From Streptomyces deccanensis (GTDB lineage: Bacteria; Actinomycetota; Actinomycetes; Streptomycetales; Streptomycetaceae), in the NCBI RefSeq assembly GCF_022385335.1, contig NZ_CP092431.1:930001-994000 (forward strand): 64,000 nt of DNA, given 5' to 3'. This document shows, piece by piece, positions 26,776-34,829 of this stretch. Positions within the stretch are counted from its first letter, which is position 1. Every line of letters starts with the position of its first letter. Made by a program: the position numbers and the translations under genes. Under the pieces are notes generated by a model. It saw only the letters and a list, made by a program, of their open reading frames with translations. It made no database searches and was not told where the DNA came from.

Positions 26776-28221
26776 TCACTTCTTCACTCCGGCCGGCTGC
26801 CGGCCGACCCGGCGTCGTACGCCGAACCAGCCCGCGACCAGCGCCAACACGATGAGGGGGAGGCACAGCACGGTCGTGCGGCCGACCCCGCCGTCCAGGT
26901 ACATCAGGACCAGCACCGAGGCCAGGAAGAACAGGGTGACCAGTTCGGTCCAGGGGGAGCCCGGAAGCTGGTAGCTCGGGCGGGTCAGCTCGCCGCGCTC
27001 GGTCTTCTGCCAGAACAGCAGGTGGCAGATCATGATCATGCCCCAGGTGGCGATGATGCCGATGGCGGCGAAGTTGAGGACGATCTCGAACGCCTCGGCG
27101 GGGACCACGAAGTTCAGGCCGACACCCAGCACACAGATGCCGCTGGTGAGCAGGATGCCGCCGTAGGGGACCTGGCTGCGGCTCATCACGCCGGTGAACT
27201 TCGGGGCGGAGCCGGCGACGGCCATCGAGCGCAGGATGCGGCCGGTGGAGTACAGGCCCGAGTTGAGCGAGGACATGGCCGCGGTCAGCACGACCAGGTT
27301 CATGATGCCGCCGGCGGCCGGGACACCGATGTTGGAGAGCACCGTGACGAAGGGGCTCTCGCCCGCCTTGTACGAGGACCAGGGCAGCAGCATCGACAGC
27401 AGGATCACGGAGCCGACGTAGAAGAGGCCGACCCGCCACATGATCGAGTTGATCGCCTTCGGCATGATCTTCTCGGGGTTCTCGGTCTCTCCGGCGGCGA
27501 CGCCGACCAGTTCGACGGAGGCGTAGGCGAAGACGACACCCTGGATGATCAGCAGCATCGGCAGGACGCCGTTGGGGAAGAGGCCGCCGTTGTCGGTGAT
27601 CAGGGCCGGGCCGGGGGTGTGGCCGTCCACGGGCTGCTGGGTGACGAGCAGCCAGATGCCGATGCACATGAAGACGACGAGCGCGCCGACCTTGATGATC
27701 GCGAACCAGAACTCCAGTTCACCGAACATCTTCACGGAGATCAGGTTCACGGACAGGACGACCGCGAGGGCGACCAGGGCGATCACCCACTGCGGCACGT
27801 CGGAGAACATGCCCCAGTAGTGGGTGTAGACGGCGACGGCGGTGATGTCGGCGATTCCGGTGGTGGCCCAGTTCAGGAAGTACATCCAGCCGGCCGTGTA
27901 CGCGCCCTTCTCGCCCATGAACTCGCGGGCGTAGGACACGAAGGCGCCGGACGAGGGCCGGTAGAGGACCAGTTCGCCGAGGGCGCGGACGACGAGGAAG
28001 GCGAAGACTCCGCAGACCGCGTACGCGATGAACAGGGACGGGCCGGCGTCGACGAGACGGCCGCCGGCGCCGAGGAAGAGCCCGGTGCCGATCGCGCCGC
28101 CGATGGCGATCATGTTGACGTGGCGGGACTTCAGGGACTTGCTGTAGCCGGCGTCACCGGCGTCGACGTGGGCGGTGTTCCCGCCGGTCACGACGTCTTT
28201 TTCGAGGGACTGCTCGCTCAC
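26776..28221 (-). CDS. APC-family amino-acid permease (asparagine/GABA type)
   Basis: 481 residues with 12 predicted helices. It has the amino-acid permease entry motif KSLKSRHVNMIAIGGAIGTGLFLGAG, then RALGELVLYRPSSGAFVSYAREFMG and GVAAGETENPEKIMPKAIN, hallmarks of the AnsP/GabP/CycA group of proton symporters. In this operon the likely substrate is L-asparagine (or related amides), an inference from context. The GTG at 28219-28221 overlaps the stop of the regulator gene (GTGA). A much longer open frame upstream is the shadow of that regulator. Confidence 0.9.
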   Translation of the reverse strand: MSEQSLEKDVVTGGNTAHVDAGDAGYSKSLKSRHVNMIAIGGAIGTGLFLGAGGRLVDAGPSLFIAYAVCGVFAFLVVRALGELVLYRPSSGAFVSYAREFMGEKGAYTAGWMYFLNWATTGIADITAVAVYTHYWGMFSDVPQWVIALVALAVVLSVNLISVKMFGELEFWFAIIKVGALVVFMCIGIWLLVTQQPVDGHTPGPALITDNGGLFPNGVLPMLLIIQGVVFAYASVELVGVAAGETENPEKIMPKAINSIMWRVGLFYVGSVILLSMLLPWSSYKAGESPFVTVLSNIGVPAAGGIMNLVVLTAAMSSLNSGLYSTGRILRSMAVAGSAPKFTGVMSRSQVPYGGILLTSGICVLGVGLNFVVPAEAFEIVLNFAAIGIIATWGMIMICHLLFWQKTERGELTRPSYQLPGSPWTELVTLFFLASVLVLMYLDGGVGRTTVLCLPLIVLALVAGWFGVRRRVGRQPAGVKK

Positions 28222-28949
28222 GCCTCGGGTCCGCCTTCCGTGGAGCTGTCCGTGCGCGGGGAACGCACGATGTCGGTGAGGGTGGTCTCGACGCGGTCGA
28301 GGTGGTGGGACATGGCCTCCACCGCGTCGTTGGCGGAACCGTCGATCAGCGCCTCGACGATGGCCCGGTGCTCGCGGTTGGACTGCTCGCGCCGACCGCC
28401 CAGCTCGTTGAGGAAGGCCGACTGGCGGGCCAGCGCGTCCCGGATCTCCTCGATCACCCGGCGGAACACCGGGTTCTGGGCGGCCTCGGCCACGGCCAGG
28501 TGGAAGAGGGTGTCCATCGCGACCCAGGCGGTGGTGTCGGTCTCCCGCTCCATCCGGTCCAGCAGGTGGGCCAGATGGTCCAGGTTCTCCGGGGTGCGGC
28601 GGACGGCCGCGTACCCGGCGACCGGGATCTCCACATGCCGGCGCACTTCCAGCAGGTCGCTCGCCACGTAGTCGCCGAAGGTGGGGTCCTCGACGGCGTT
28701 CGCGATCACGAAGGTGCCCTTGCCGGTACGGGACTGGGTCAGCCCCATGACCTGAAGGGCGCGCAGGGCCTCGCGCAGGACCGGACGGCTCACTTCGAGC
28801 TGTCGGCAGAGCTCCGCCTCCGAGGGGAGTTTGTCCCCGATGGCGTACTTGCCGCGCTCGATCGCGTCGCGGAGGTGGGTGAGCACCGCTTCCATGGCGC
28901 TGACGCGCCGCGGTGCCGAGCCACCTGTCTGGCTGTCTGACAGGTTCAC
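28218..28949 (-). CDS. GntR/FadR-subfamily (FCD) transcriptional regulator
   Basis: 243 residues: N-terminal winged helix (about 15-85; KLPSEAELCRQLEVSRPVLREALRALQVMGL is the recognition region) and a C-terminal all-helical FCD ligand-binding domain whose metal-binding histidines fall in DTLFHLAVAEAA, EHRAIVEAL and SHHLDRV. Such proteins sense organic or amino acids. It is the first gene of a minus-strand operon with permease, asparaginase, aspA and glsA, and its coding start carries an inverted repeat, so it probably represses itself and the operon until the amino acid or a breakdown product is present. GTG start at 28947-28949; weak ribosome site. Confidence 0.9.
   Translation of the reverse strand: MNLSDSQTGGSAPRRVSAMEAVLTHLRDAIERGKYAIGDKLPSEAELCRQLEVSRPVLREALRALQVMGLTQSRTGKGTFVIANAVEDPTFGDYVASDLLEVRRHVEIPVAGYAAVRRTPENLDHLAHLLDRMERETDTTAWVAMDTLFHLAVAEAAQNPVFRRVIEEIRDALARQSAFLNELGGRREQSNREHRAIVEALIDGSANDAVEAMSHHLDRVETTLTDIVRSPRTDSSTEGGPEA
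28923..28945. promoter_or_regulatory. Candidate autoregulatory operator of the FCD regulator
   Basis: ACCTGTC and GACAGGT flank nine bases, and within this lies the 11-bp palindrome CTGTCTGACAG (28933-28943). TGTCnGACA-type symmetry is usual for FadR-subfamily regulators. The site covers codons 2-9 of the regulator itself, suited to blocking elongation or initiation. Confidence 0.55.
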
Positions 28950-29014
28950 GGGGGTGATCCTGGGGGTGACGGGAGGGGGCTGTCAAGGGGTCCGCGATTT
29001 GATCTTTGAGCTGG

Positions 29015-29848
29015 TCAGCTCAGTCCACCCGCGCCGAGCAGCCCGAACAGCAGGACCCCGACCACGATCCGATAGGAGATGAACACGTTGAACGAGTGCC
29101 TGGTCACGAACTTCAGCAGCCAGGCGACGGAGGCGTACGCGACCGCGAACGACACGGCGGTGCCGGCGATCAGCGGGGCCGCGCCGACCCCCGCGCCGAG
29201 GGCGTCCTTCAGCTCGTAGAGCCCGGCGCCGGTGAGGGCCGGAATGCCGAGGAAGAAGGAGAGCCGGGTGGCGGCGACCCGGTCGAGGTCGAGCAGCAGC
29301 GCGGTGGACATGGTGGCGCCGGAGCGGGAGAAGCCGGGGAACAGCAAAGCGAGGATCTGCGAACCGCCGACCAGCATCGCGTCCCGGAACCGGGTGTCCT
29401 CCTCGGCACGCCTGCGCCGGCCCACCTGTTCGGCGACCCACATCACACCGCTGCCGACGACCAGCGAGCCGGCCACCACCCACAGGGAGGCGAGGGGCCC
29501 CTCGATCAGCGACCGCGCGGCCAGCCCCACGACGACGATGGGGATTGTCGCGGCGATCACCCACCACGCGAACCGGTAGTCGCGCTCCTGCCGCTCCCCC
29601 GCGTCGAACAGCCCCCGGAACCAGGCGGACCCGATGCGGGCGATGTCGTGCCGGAAGTACACGAGCACCGCGGCGATGGCGCCCACCTGGATGACCGCCG
29701 AGAACCCGACGACGGCCCTGTCGTCCACCTGGATCCCCATCAGCCCTTCGGTGATCTTCAGATGGCCGGTGGAGGACACCGGCAGGAACTCCGTCACCCC
29801 CTCCACCGCTCCGAGGACGACTGCCTGACCGACGCTGATGGTGCTCAT
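29015..29848 (-). CDS. uppP: Undecaprenyl-diphosphatase
   Basis: 277-residue integral membrane phosphatase that recycles undecaprenyl-pyrophosphate for peptidoglycan and other wall polymers and gives bacitracin tolerance. Both signature loops are present: EGVTEFLPVSSTGHL (about 16-30) and PGFSRSGATMS, with about eight transmembrane helices. Length and motifs match the BacA/UppP family. ATG at 29846-29848. It is not coupled to its neighbours; the fluoride-channel genes begin 73 bases upstream on the same strand. Confidence 0.95.
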   Translation of the reverse strand: MSTISVGQAVVLGAVEGVTEFLPVSSTGHLKITEGLMGIQVDDRAVVGFSAVIQVGAIAAVLVYFRHDIARIGSAWFRGLFDAGERQERDYRFAWWVIAATIPIVVVGLAARSLIEGPLASLWVVAGSLVVGSGVMWVAEQVGRRRRAEEDTRFRDAMLVGGSQILALLFPGFSRSGATMSTALLLDLDRVAATRLSFFLGIPALTGAGLYELKDALGAGVGAAPLIAGTAVSFAVAYASVAWLLKFVTRHSFNVFISYRIVVGVLLFGLLGAGGLS

Positions 29849-29921
29849 GGGGTCCAGTTCTGTCTGCGAGGTCTGCGTGGGCGGTGGACGCAGTGGTACC
29901 GCAGCCGGGTAAGGGCCGCTC

Positions 29922-30296
29922 TCAGGACCAGAGAGCGCGCGCCACCGCGAGCCCCACGTAGACCGCGCCCAGCCCCGCCGTCACGCTCGCGACGACGTTG
30001 GCGGCGGCGTGGAAGCGGGAGCCGCCCTCGGCCAGCCGCAGGGTCTCGTACGAGAACGTCGAGTACGTCGTGAGCGCCCCGCACAGGCCGGTGCCGAGGA
30101 GGAGTTGCAGGTGGGAGCCGGCGGCGCCGGCCGTCACCGCACCGGTGAGCAGGCCGAGGACGAGGGAGCCGGAGACGTTGACGGCGAAGGTGCCCCACGG
30201 GAAGCCCGTGTCGTGGCGGGACTGCACCGCGCGATCGGTGAGATAGCGCAGGGGCGCGCCGACCATTCCGCCGAGGATGACGAGCACCCAGTTCAC
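29922..30296 (-). CDS. crcB: Fluoride channel FluC/CrcB, second of a tandem pair
   Basis: 124 residues, four transmembrane helices. [34 protein letters not shown] and [15 protein letters not shown] are the family motifs; the NVSGS asparagine and the GxxTTYSTF Phe/Thr track line the fluoride pore. FluC exports toxic fluoride as a dual-topology dimer. The GTG at 30294-30296 overlaps the stop of the preceding crcB gene (GTGA). Two different subunits encoded together are usual in Gram-positive genomes and form an antiparallel heterodimer. Confidence 0.93.
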   Translation of the reverse strand: MNWVLVILGGMVGAPLRYLTDRAVQSRHDTGFPWGTFAVNVSGSLVLGLLTGAVTAGAAGSHLQLLLGTGLCGALTTYSTFSYETLRLAEGGSRFHAAANVVASVTAGLGAVYVGLAVARALWS

Positions 30297-30787
30297 GACG
30301 ACCTCTTACCTTTCTCACGCCTTGCGGTGGGCCCGTCGGGGAGCACGCGCCGGGCCGTCGTCGCCGCGAGCCGGACCGCCGTGAGGGCGGCGAGGAGGGT
30401 CGCGGCGAGGTAGGCCAGGGCGGTGGCGGGCCGGCCCTCCTCGATCAGGCGCTGGATGTCGACGGTGTACGTCGAGAAGGTGGTGAAGCCGCCGAGGACG
30501 CCGGTGCCGAAGAAGGGGCGGACGAGGCGGTGGACCGTCCACTTCTCCGTGATCGCGACCATGAGGAGACCGATCACGAAGCAGCCGACGACATTGACGC
30601 AGAACGTGGTCCACGGGAAGCCGGTCGTGCCGGTGGGCCAGAGGACTGCGGCCGCGTAGCGGGTTACGGCCCCGATCGCGCCCCCCAGGGCGACGACCGC
30701 GACGACCGGCGCCTGGCCGTGCCAGGGGGCGGGGCGGGGTGGATCGGGTACGGGGGCGTCGGGCCCGTCGATCTGGGGGGCTTGCAC
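30293..30787 (-). CDS. crcB: Fluoride channel FluC/CrcB, first of a tandem pair
   Basis: 164 residues: a ~25-residue Pro-rich N-terminal extension, four transmembrane helices and a basic C-terminal tail. Motifs are [33 protein letters not shown] and [15 protein letters not shown]. The longer N terminus distinguishes it from its partner. The GTG at 30785-30787 has AGGAGA eight bases upstream. Its stop overlaps the second crcB by four bases. I looked for a fluoride riboswitch before it and did not recognise one. The out-of-frame tail of the SMP-30-like reading frame runs across this gene. Confidence 0.92.
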   Translation of the reverse strand: MQAPQIDGPDAPVPDPPRPAPWHGQAPVVAVVALGGAIGAVTRYAAAVLWPTGTTGFPWTTFCVNVVGCFVIGLLMVAITEKWTVHRLVRPFFGTGVLGGFTTFSTYTVDIQRLIEEGRPATALAYLAATLLAALTAVRLAATTARRVLPDGPTARREKGKRSS

Positions 30788-30994
30788 GCTGTATGTCTCC
30801 TACTCGCCGGGGCCCGGTGTCCGCCGGGCACGCTCCGTCGCAAGCAGGGACCGTTGTCGGCAGCGATGCCGCGGTTCGGGTACGGCGGGCCCCACCGCCG
30901 CGCCGCGGGACCAGGGGTCCTGCGGCCGGTCCACAGCGTAACGCGAGCCCCGAGGGCACCGCACGGGCCTCGTGTGCCCGGCCGGGGGCCGGCG

Positions 30995-31973
30995 TCAGCC
31001 CGGCTTCCCCTCCCCCGGCAGCTCGCACACCGCGATCCCACAGGCTGCCCAGGATCAGCCGGCCCTCAGCCACGCAGGCGCTGGTGACCATGCGGAATCG
31101 GGAGTGGCGGTCGACAAGGGTGTGGACGACGTTCCCCTGGTCGTCGACCGCGACCACACCGGCGAAGCCGAGCGGACGGAAGGGGGCCCGCACCGCAACC
31201 CGGCTCGCGGCGCTCCGCACGGCCGGACCCGCGCGGTGCAGCCGGTCGAGGGCGCCGATGCGGGGGCCGGCCAGCGCCACCCACATCAGACCGCTGTCGG
31301 GGTCGCGCCACATGTTGTCGGAGGTGCCCGGCAGGCCCCCGACGAAGGGCTCGCTCGTGCCGGCCCGCGCCCCCGTGAGGTGGACGCGGGTCAGCCGGCG
31401 GGGCCCGGTCTCCGCGACCACGAGGAACGACTCGTCGGCGGAGGGCGCGAGACCGTTGGCGAACTGCAGCCCCTCCAGGACGACTTCGGGCGCCCCCTCC
31501 CCCGGCGCGAGGCGCAGCAGCCGCCCGGTCCCGGTGTGTTCGACGATGTCGCCGATCCACTGATCGAGGGGGTACCGGCGGCTGGAGACCGTGAAGTACA
31601 CCGTGCCGTCGGACAGCGCCACGGCATTGCTGCAGAACCGCAGTCGCTCACCGTTCACCTCGTCCACGAGCACCCGCACCGCGCCGTCGCCGGTGCCGAC
31701 CCGCAGCAGCCCCCGCTCGGCGTCGCACACCAACAGGTCGCCGTCCGGGAGGAGTTCGAGACCGAGGGGCCTTCCGCCGGTGTCGGCGAGCGTCTCGACC
31801 CGGGCCCGCCCCGGCTCCGCGAGCCCGTCCACCCGCAGGACCCGGCCGTCCTCGACACCGGTCAGCACCCGCCCGCGCTCGTCGGCGACGACGTCCTCGG
31901 GCCCGCGCCCGCCGATCCCGACATACGCCTCCGGCAGGAGTCCCGCGCCCCGTGAAACCGCCCTGCCCGCCAT
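30995..31973 (-). CDS. SMP-30/strictosidine-synthase-like beta-propeller protein, probably frameshifted near its end
   Basis: About 326 residues of a six-bladed propeller related to gluconolactonases and strictosidine-synthase-like proteins: GRGPEDVVADERGRVLTG, RPLGLELLPDGDLLVCDA, GLQFANGLAPSADESFLVVAETG and LGFAGVVAVDDQGNVV. Such proteins bind a divalent metal and act on lactones or phosphotriesters. Reading the first frame straight through gives no stop until 30315, inside crcB, and a 553-residue product with an Arg/Pro-rich tail. One base shift near 31045 instead gives IAVCELPGEGKPG and a TGA at 30995-30997, a natural-looking family C terminus. The span 979 bases is 3n+1, consistent with a single-base indel. 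ATG at 31971-31973. Confidence 0.65.
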
Positions 31974-32098
31974 GTCCGCCTCCCGGTGGTCCGCCCGATG
32001 CCCGCGCCGGACCATCCTGGCAGGGGGCCGGGTCGCCCCACACGGCCTCGGGTTAAGTTGGCCGCCCCGGACCACCGCCGCCGACCAGGGAGACCGCC

Positions 32099-32923
32099 GT
32101 GCCCACCCGCCCCCGCCTGCTGTACGTCACCGACCTGGCCTATCCGGCCCGGGGGCGGCGTTACTGCGACGAGGACATCTTCCTCACCTCCCGGCTGCGC
32201 GCGGAGTTCGACCTCGCCCTGTGCCACCCGCTGGACGCGGCGGCTCTGATGGAGGGCTTCGACGCGGTCGTGGTCCGCAACAGCGGGGCCGTCCTGCACT
32301 ACCAGGAGGCGTACGACGCCTTCCGCGAGCGGGCCCGCGCCCTCGGTACCCGGGTCTACAACCCGCTGACCGGCCGGGGCGACATGGTCGGCAAGCAGTA
32401 CCTGCCGGACCTCACCGGTGCCGGGTACCCGGTCATCCCCACCGCCGACCGGCCGGAGGACTTGGAGCGGCTGCCGGAGTCCGCCTCGTACGCGGTGAAG
32501 CCGAAGGCCGGCGCGGACTCCGTCGGCCTGCGCTTCCTGACCGGCCCCGAGCTGGCGGGTCTGACCTGGGGCGACATCCTCGTCCAGCCGCGCGTCGACT
32601 TCCGCTACGAGGTGTCCTTCTACTACGTCGACGACACCCTCCAGTACGCCCTGTACGCGCCCGATCCCGAGCGCCGCTGGGTCCTGGAGCCCTACGAGGC
32701 ATCCGAGGCCGACCTCGCCTTCGCCCGCCGTTTCATCGACTGGAACACCCTCGACCACGGCATCCAGCGCGTCGACGCCTGCCGCACCCAGGACGGCGAC
32801 CTCCTCCTGGTCGAGCTGGAGGACCTGAACCCGTACCTCTCCCTGGACCGGATCCCCGACCCGGTCCGGGACACCTTTGTCGCGGCCATGGCCGCCTCAC
32901 TGCACGCGTTCCTCGGCGAGTGA
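32099..32923 (+). CDS. ATP-grasp-fold protein of unknown substrate
   Basis: 274 residues. The N-terminal third is Rossmann-like (LLYVTDLAYPARGRRYCDEDIFLTSRL...FDAVVVRNSG). The central part YAVKPKAGADSVGLRFL has the Lys and Gly-rich segment that binds ATP phosphates in ATP-grasp ligases, GDILVQPRVDFRYEVSFYYVDDTLQYALY follows, and ELEDLNPYLSLDRI near the end supplies the acidic/Asn Mg2+ ligands. This resembles glutathione-synthetase/RimK-type ligases, but the substrate is unknown. GTG start at 32099 with AGGGAGA five bases upstream. It is divergent from the SMP-30-like gene and ends at a strong hairpin. Confidence 0.75.
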   Translation: MPTRPRLLYVTDLAYPARGRRYCDEDIFLTSRLRAEFDLALCHPLDAAALMEGFDAVVVRNSGAVLHYQEAYDAFRERARALGTRVYNPLTGRGDMVGKQYLPDLTGAGYPVIPTADRPEDLERLPESASYAVKPKAGADSVGLRFLTGPELAGLTWGDILVQPRVDFRYEVSFYYVDDTLQYALYAPDPERRWVLEPYEASEADLAFARRFIDWNTLDHGIQRVDACRTQDGDLLLVELEDLNPYLSLDRIPDPVRDTFVAAMAASLHAFLGE

Positions 32924-32931
32924 ACGGCCGA

Positions 32932-32961
32932 AGGGGCCGCACGTCGAAACGTACGGCCCCT
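32932..32961. terminator. Terminator hairpin after the ATP-grasp gene
   Basis: AGGGGCCG-C-ACGT pairs with ACGT-A-CGGCCCCT around CGAA (12 paired bases, one mismatch), eight bases past the stop. It is followed at once by repeat copy D, so it probably serves both convergent transcripts. Confidence 0.75.
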
Positions 32962-32972
32962 CCGACGCGCCC

Positions 32973-33003
32973 TTCAGGGGCGCGGGGAACTGCGCGACCA
33001 GCC
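32973..33003. repeat. Dispersed intergenic repeat, single right arm (copy D)
   Basis: 31 bases identical to the right arms of copies B and C, including GCGCGGGGAACTGCGCGACC. It lies between the convergent ATP-grasp and galactanase genes. Confidence 0.85.
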
Positions 33004-33044
33004 CTCACCGGCCGGCGCTGTCACCACGGACCCGTCCGCCGCGC

Positions 33045-34613
33045 TCACCGGTGGCGGAACCACGCCGCCGCCGGAAGCAGCCGGTCGTCGTAGCCGAACA
33101 GCGCCTGGTTCTCCCAGCCGTTGCCGGACGCCGCGTCCGTCGGGTCCCAGCCGTTGCCCGAGACCGCGGTCCACGTCGACTCCCAGTAGAAGATCCCGAG
33201 ACCGCGGCCGTTCGGGACGGCTTCGACGATGCTCGCGATGTCCTTCATCCACCGGGTCTGACCGGCGGTGGTGGCCGGGTAACCGGAGACGAGTTCGCTG
33301 CTCAGATCGATGATGTTCTCGTGCGCGTCCTCGCTGTCCAGCCGGAACGGGTACGCCGTCTCGGCGACGAACACCGGCTTGGCGTAGCGGGAGGCCGCGT
33401 CGTCCAGGGTGGTCTGGAAGTCGGCGAGGGTGCCGTGCCAGTAGCCGTAGTACGACAGGCCGATGACGTCGAACTTCACGTTGTTGGCGACCGCGTTGTC
33501 GAACCACCAGCGGGTGCCGGACAGGTCACCGCCCTTGGCGAGGTGCAGCGCCACCTGGGTGGAGGAGTTGACCGCCTTGACCGCGTCGTAGCCGGAGTTG
33601 AGCAGCCCGGCGAGCTGCGACCAGTTGGAGGTGGAGCCCGCCGACCACAGCATGCCGCCGTTGATCTCGTTGCCGACCTGGACCATGTCGGCGGTGGTGC
33701 CCTGGGACTTGAGGGCGTTGAGGACGTCGTAGGTGTGGTTGTAGACGTCCGTCCGCAGCTGGCTGTAGGAGTGGCCGGTCCACGCGGACGGCACGGTCTG
33801 GGCGCCGGGGTCGGCCCAGGTGTCCGAGTAGTGGAAGTCGACCAGCAGCTTCATGCCCTGCGCCTTGACGCGCTTGGCGGCGGCGAGCACCCGCGTCTTG
33901 TTGTTGTAGCCGTCGGCCGGGTTCACCCAGACCTTGAGGCGGGCGTAGTTCTGCCCGGCGCCCTTGAGGATGGCGAGGGCGTCGCCCGTGGTGCCGGAGC
34001 TGTTCCGGTAGACGCCGCCCTTGGCCTCGCTCTTGACGAGCGACGACACGTCGGAGCCCTTGATGGGCACACCCGTCGTCCCGGACGCGAAGGTCAGGTC
34101 GTCGACGTTGATCCAATTACCGGCATTGGCATCGGAGTTGATGCTGATGGTGCACTGGTTGTTCGTCACCGCGATCGACGTGACGATCCGGATCCAGCCG
34201 CTCGCGGAGACCGGGATGTCGGTGCGCTGCTCGGCGCTGCCGCAGTTCTTCAGCGCGAGGTAGGCGGAGTTCTGGCCGCCGCCGGAGCGCACCCACGCGG
34301 TGAGCTTGTAGTTCCCGTTGGTGAGGCCGGAGAGGTACTGGTACGTCTCCACCTTGTACGCGGAGGACGACCAGTGGGTGAGGCGGTGACTGCCGCCGTG
34401 GCCGCCGGACTCGGTGAACGAGGCGGCGTTCTGGCCGGCCGCCGAGTACGTCGACCAGCCGGCCGGTGTCGCGGTCCCGGTGCCGTCGGACTCGAAGCCG
34501 CCGTTGGTGAGCGTGGAAGCGGCGGAGGCCGAGGTGGCGGGCACGGTGGTGAGCGCCAGTCCCGCGAACAGGGGTATGAGCAGGGCCCTGAGGGCACGTC
34601 TCGCGTGGAACAT
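33045..34613 (-). CDS. ganA: Secreted endo-beta-1,4-galactanase (GH53) with N-terminal carbohydrate-binding module
   Basis: 522 residues. Signal peptide (MFHARRALRA, hydrophobic core, Ala-rich cleavage site near 32), then a ~140-residue beta-sandwich starting LTNGGFESDG that resembles galactan-binding CBM61-type modules, then the GH53 barrel from about 175. Catalytic acid/base Glu316 is in QVGNEINGG and nucleophile Glu418 in FVAETAYPF; DVSSLVKSEAKGGVY and KLLVDFHYSDTWADPG are family landmarks. It depolymerises beta-1,4-galactan of pectin outside the cell. Located downstream of the GH42 gene, separated by two hairpins. Symbols here follow Streptomyces usage and differ from Bacillus ganA. Confidence 0.93.
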   Translation of the reverse strand: MFHARRALRALLIPLFAGLALTTVPATSASAASTLTNGGFESDGTGTATPAGWSTYSAAGQNAASFTESGGHGGSHRLTHWSSSAYKVETYQYLSGLTNGNYKLTAWVRSGGGQNSAYLALKNCGSAEQRTDIPVSASGWIRIVTSIAVTNNQCTISINSDANAGNWINVDDLTFASGTTGVPIKGSDVSSLVKSEAKGGVYRNSSGTTGDALAILKGAGQNYARLKVWVNPADGYNNKTRVLAAAKRVKAQGMKLLVDFHYSDTWADPGAQTVPSAWTGHSYSQLRTDVYNHTYDVLNALKSQGTTADMVQVGNEINGGMLWSAGSTSNWSQLAGLLNSGYDAVKAVNSSTQVALHLAKGGDLSGTRWWFDNAVANNVKFDVIGLSYYGYWHGTLADFQTTLDDAASRYAKPVFVAETAYPFRLDSEDAHENIIDLSSELVSGYPATTAGQTRWMKDIASIVEAVPNGRGLGIFYWESTWTAVSGNGWDPTDAASGNGWENQALFGYDDRLLPAAAWFRHR

Positions 34614-34701
34614 CGTCGTCCCTTCGACGAAGGTGGGGAGCCGGGTGGTGCGGTGCTGTGGCGGCGCCCCGCCCGAAGGCCGTGGGCGGGGCGCCGCCGG
34701 A

Positions 34702-34769
34702 CCGACCGGATGTCCCCAGAGATCCGGTCGGGGTCGGGGATGGCCCGGGGCCGAGGAAGAGCCCCGGGC
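34702..34769. terminator. Two tandem hairpins between the beta-galactosidase and galactanase genes
   Basis: CCGACCGGAT (34702-34711) pairs with 34722-34731, and GCCCGGGGC (34743-34751) pairs with 34761-34769; both stems are perfect. They lie 60-130 bases beyond the GH42 stop and about 90 bases before the GH53 start (minus strand), so they may attenuate readthrough into the secreted enzyme. No separate promoter was recognised in 34614-34829. Confidence 0.55.
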
Positions 34770-34829
34770 GGGGAGCGGCGGCGGTCACCCCGTACGGCTC
34801 GGTGACCGGTCGCCGCCCACAGTTGCTGG

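Noticed and set aside
30788..30994. Fluoride riboswitch upstream of crcB
   Set aside because: I looked for the conserved GGNGAUGG core and pseudoknot on the minus strand and did not recognise it; only an ordinary AGGAGA ribosome site is present.
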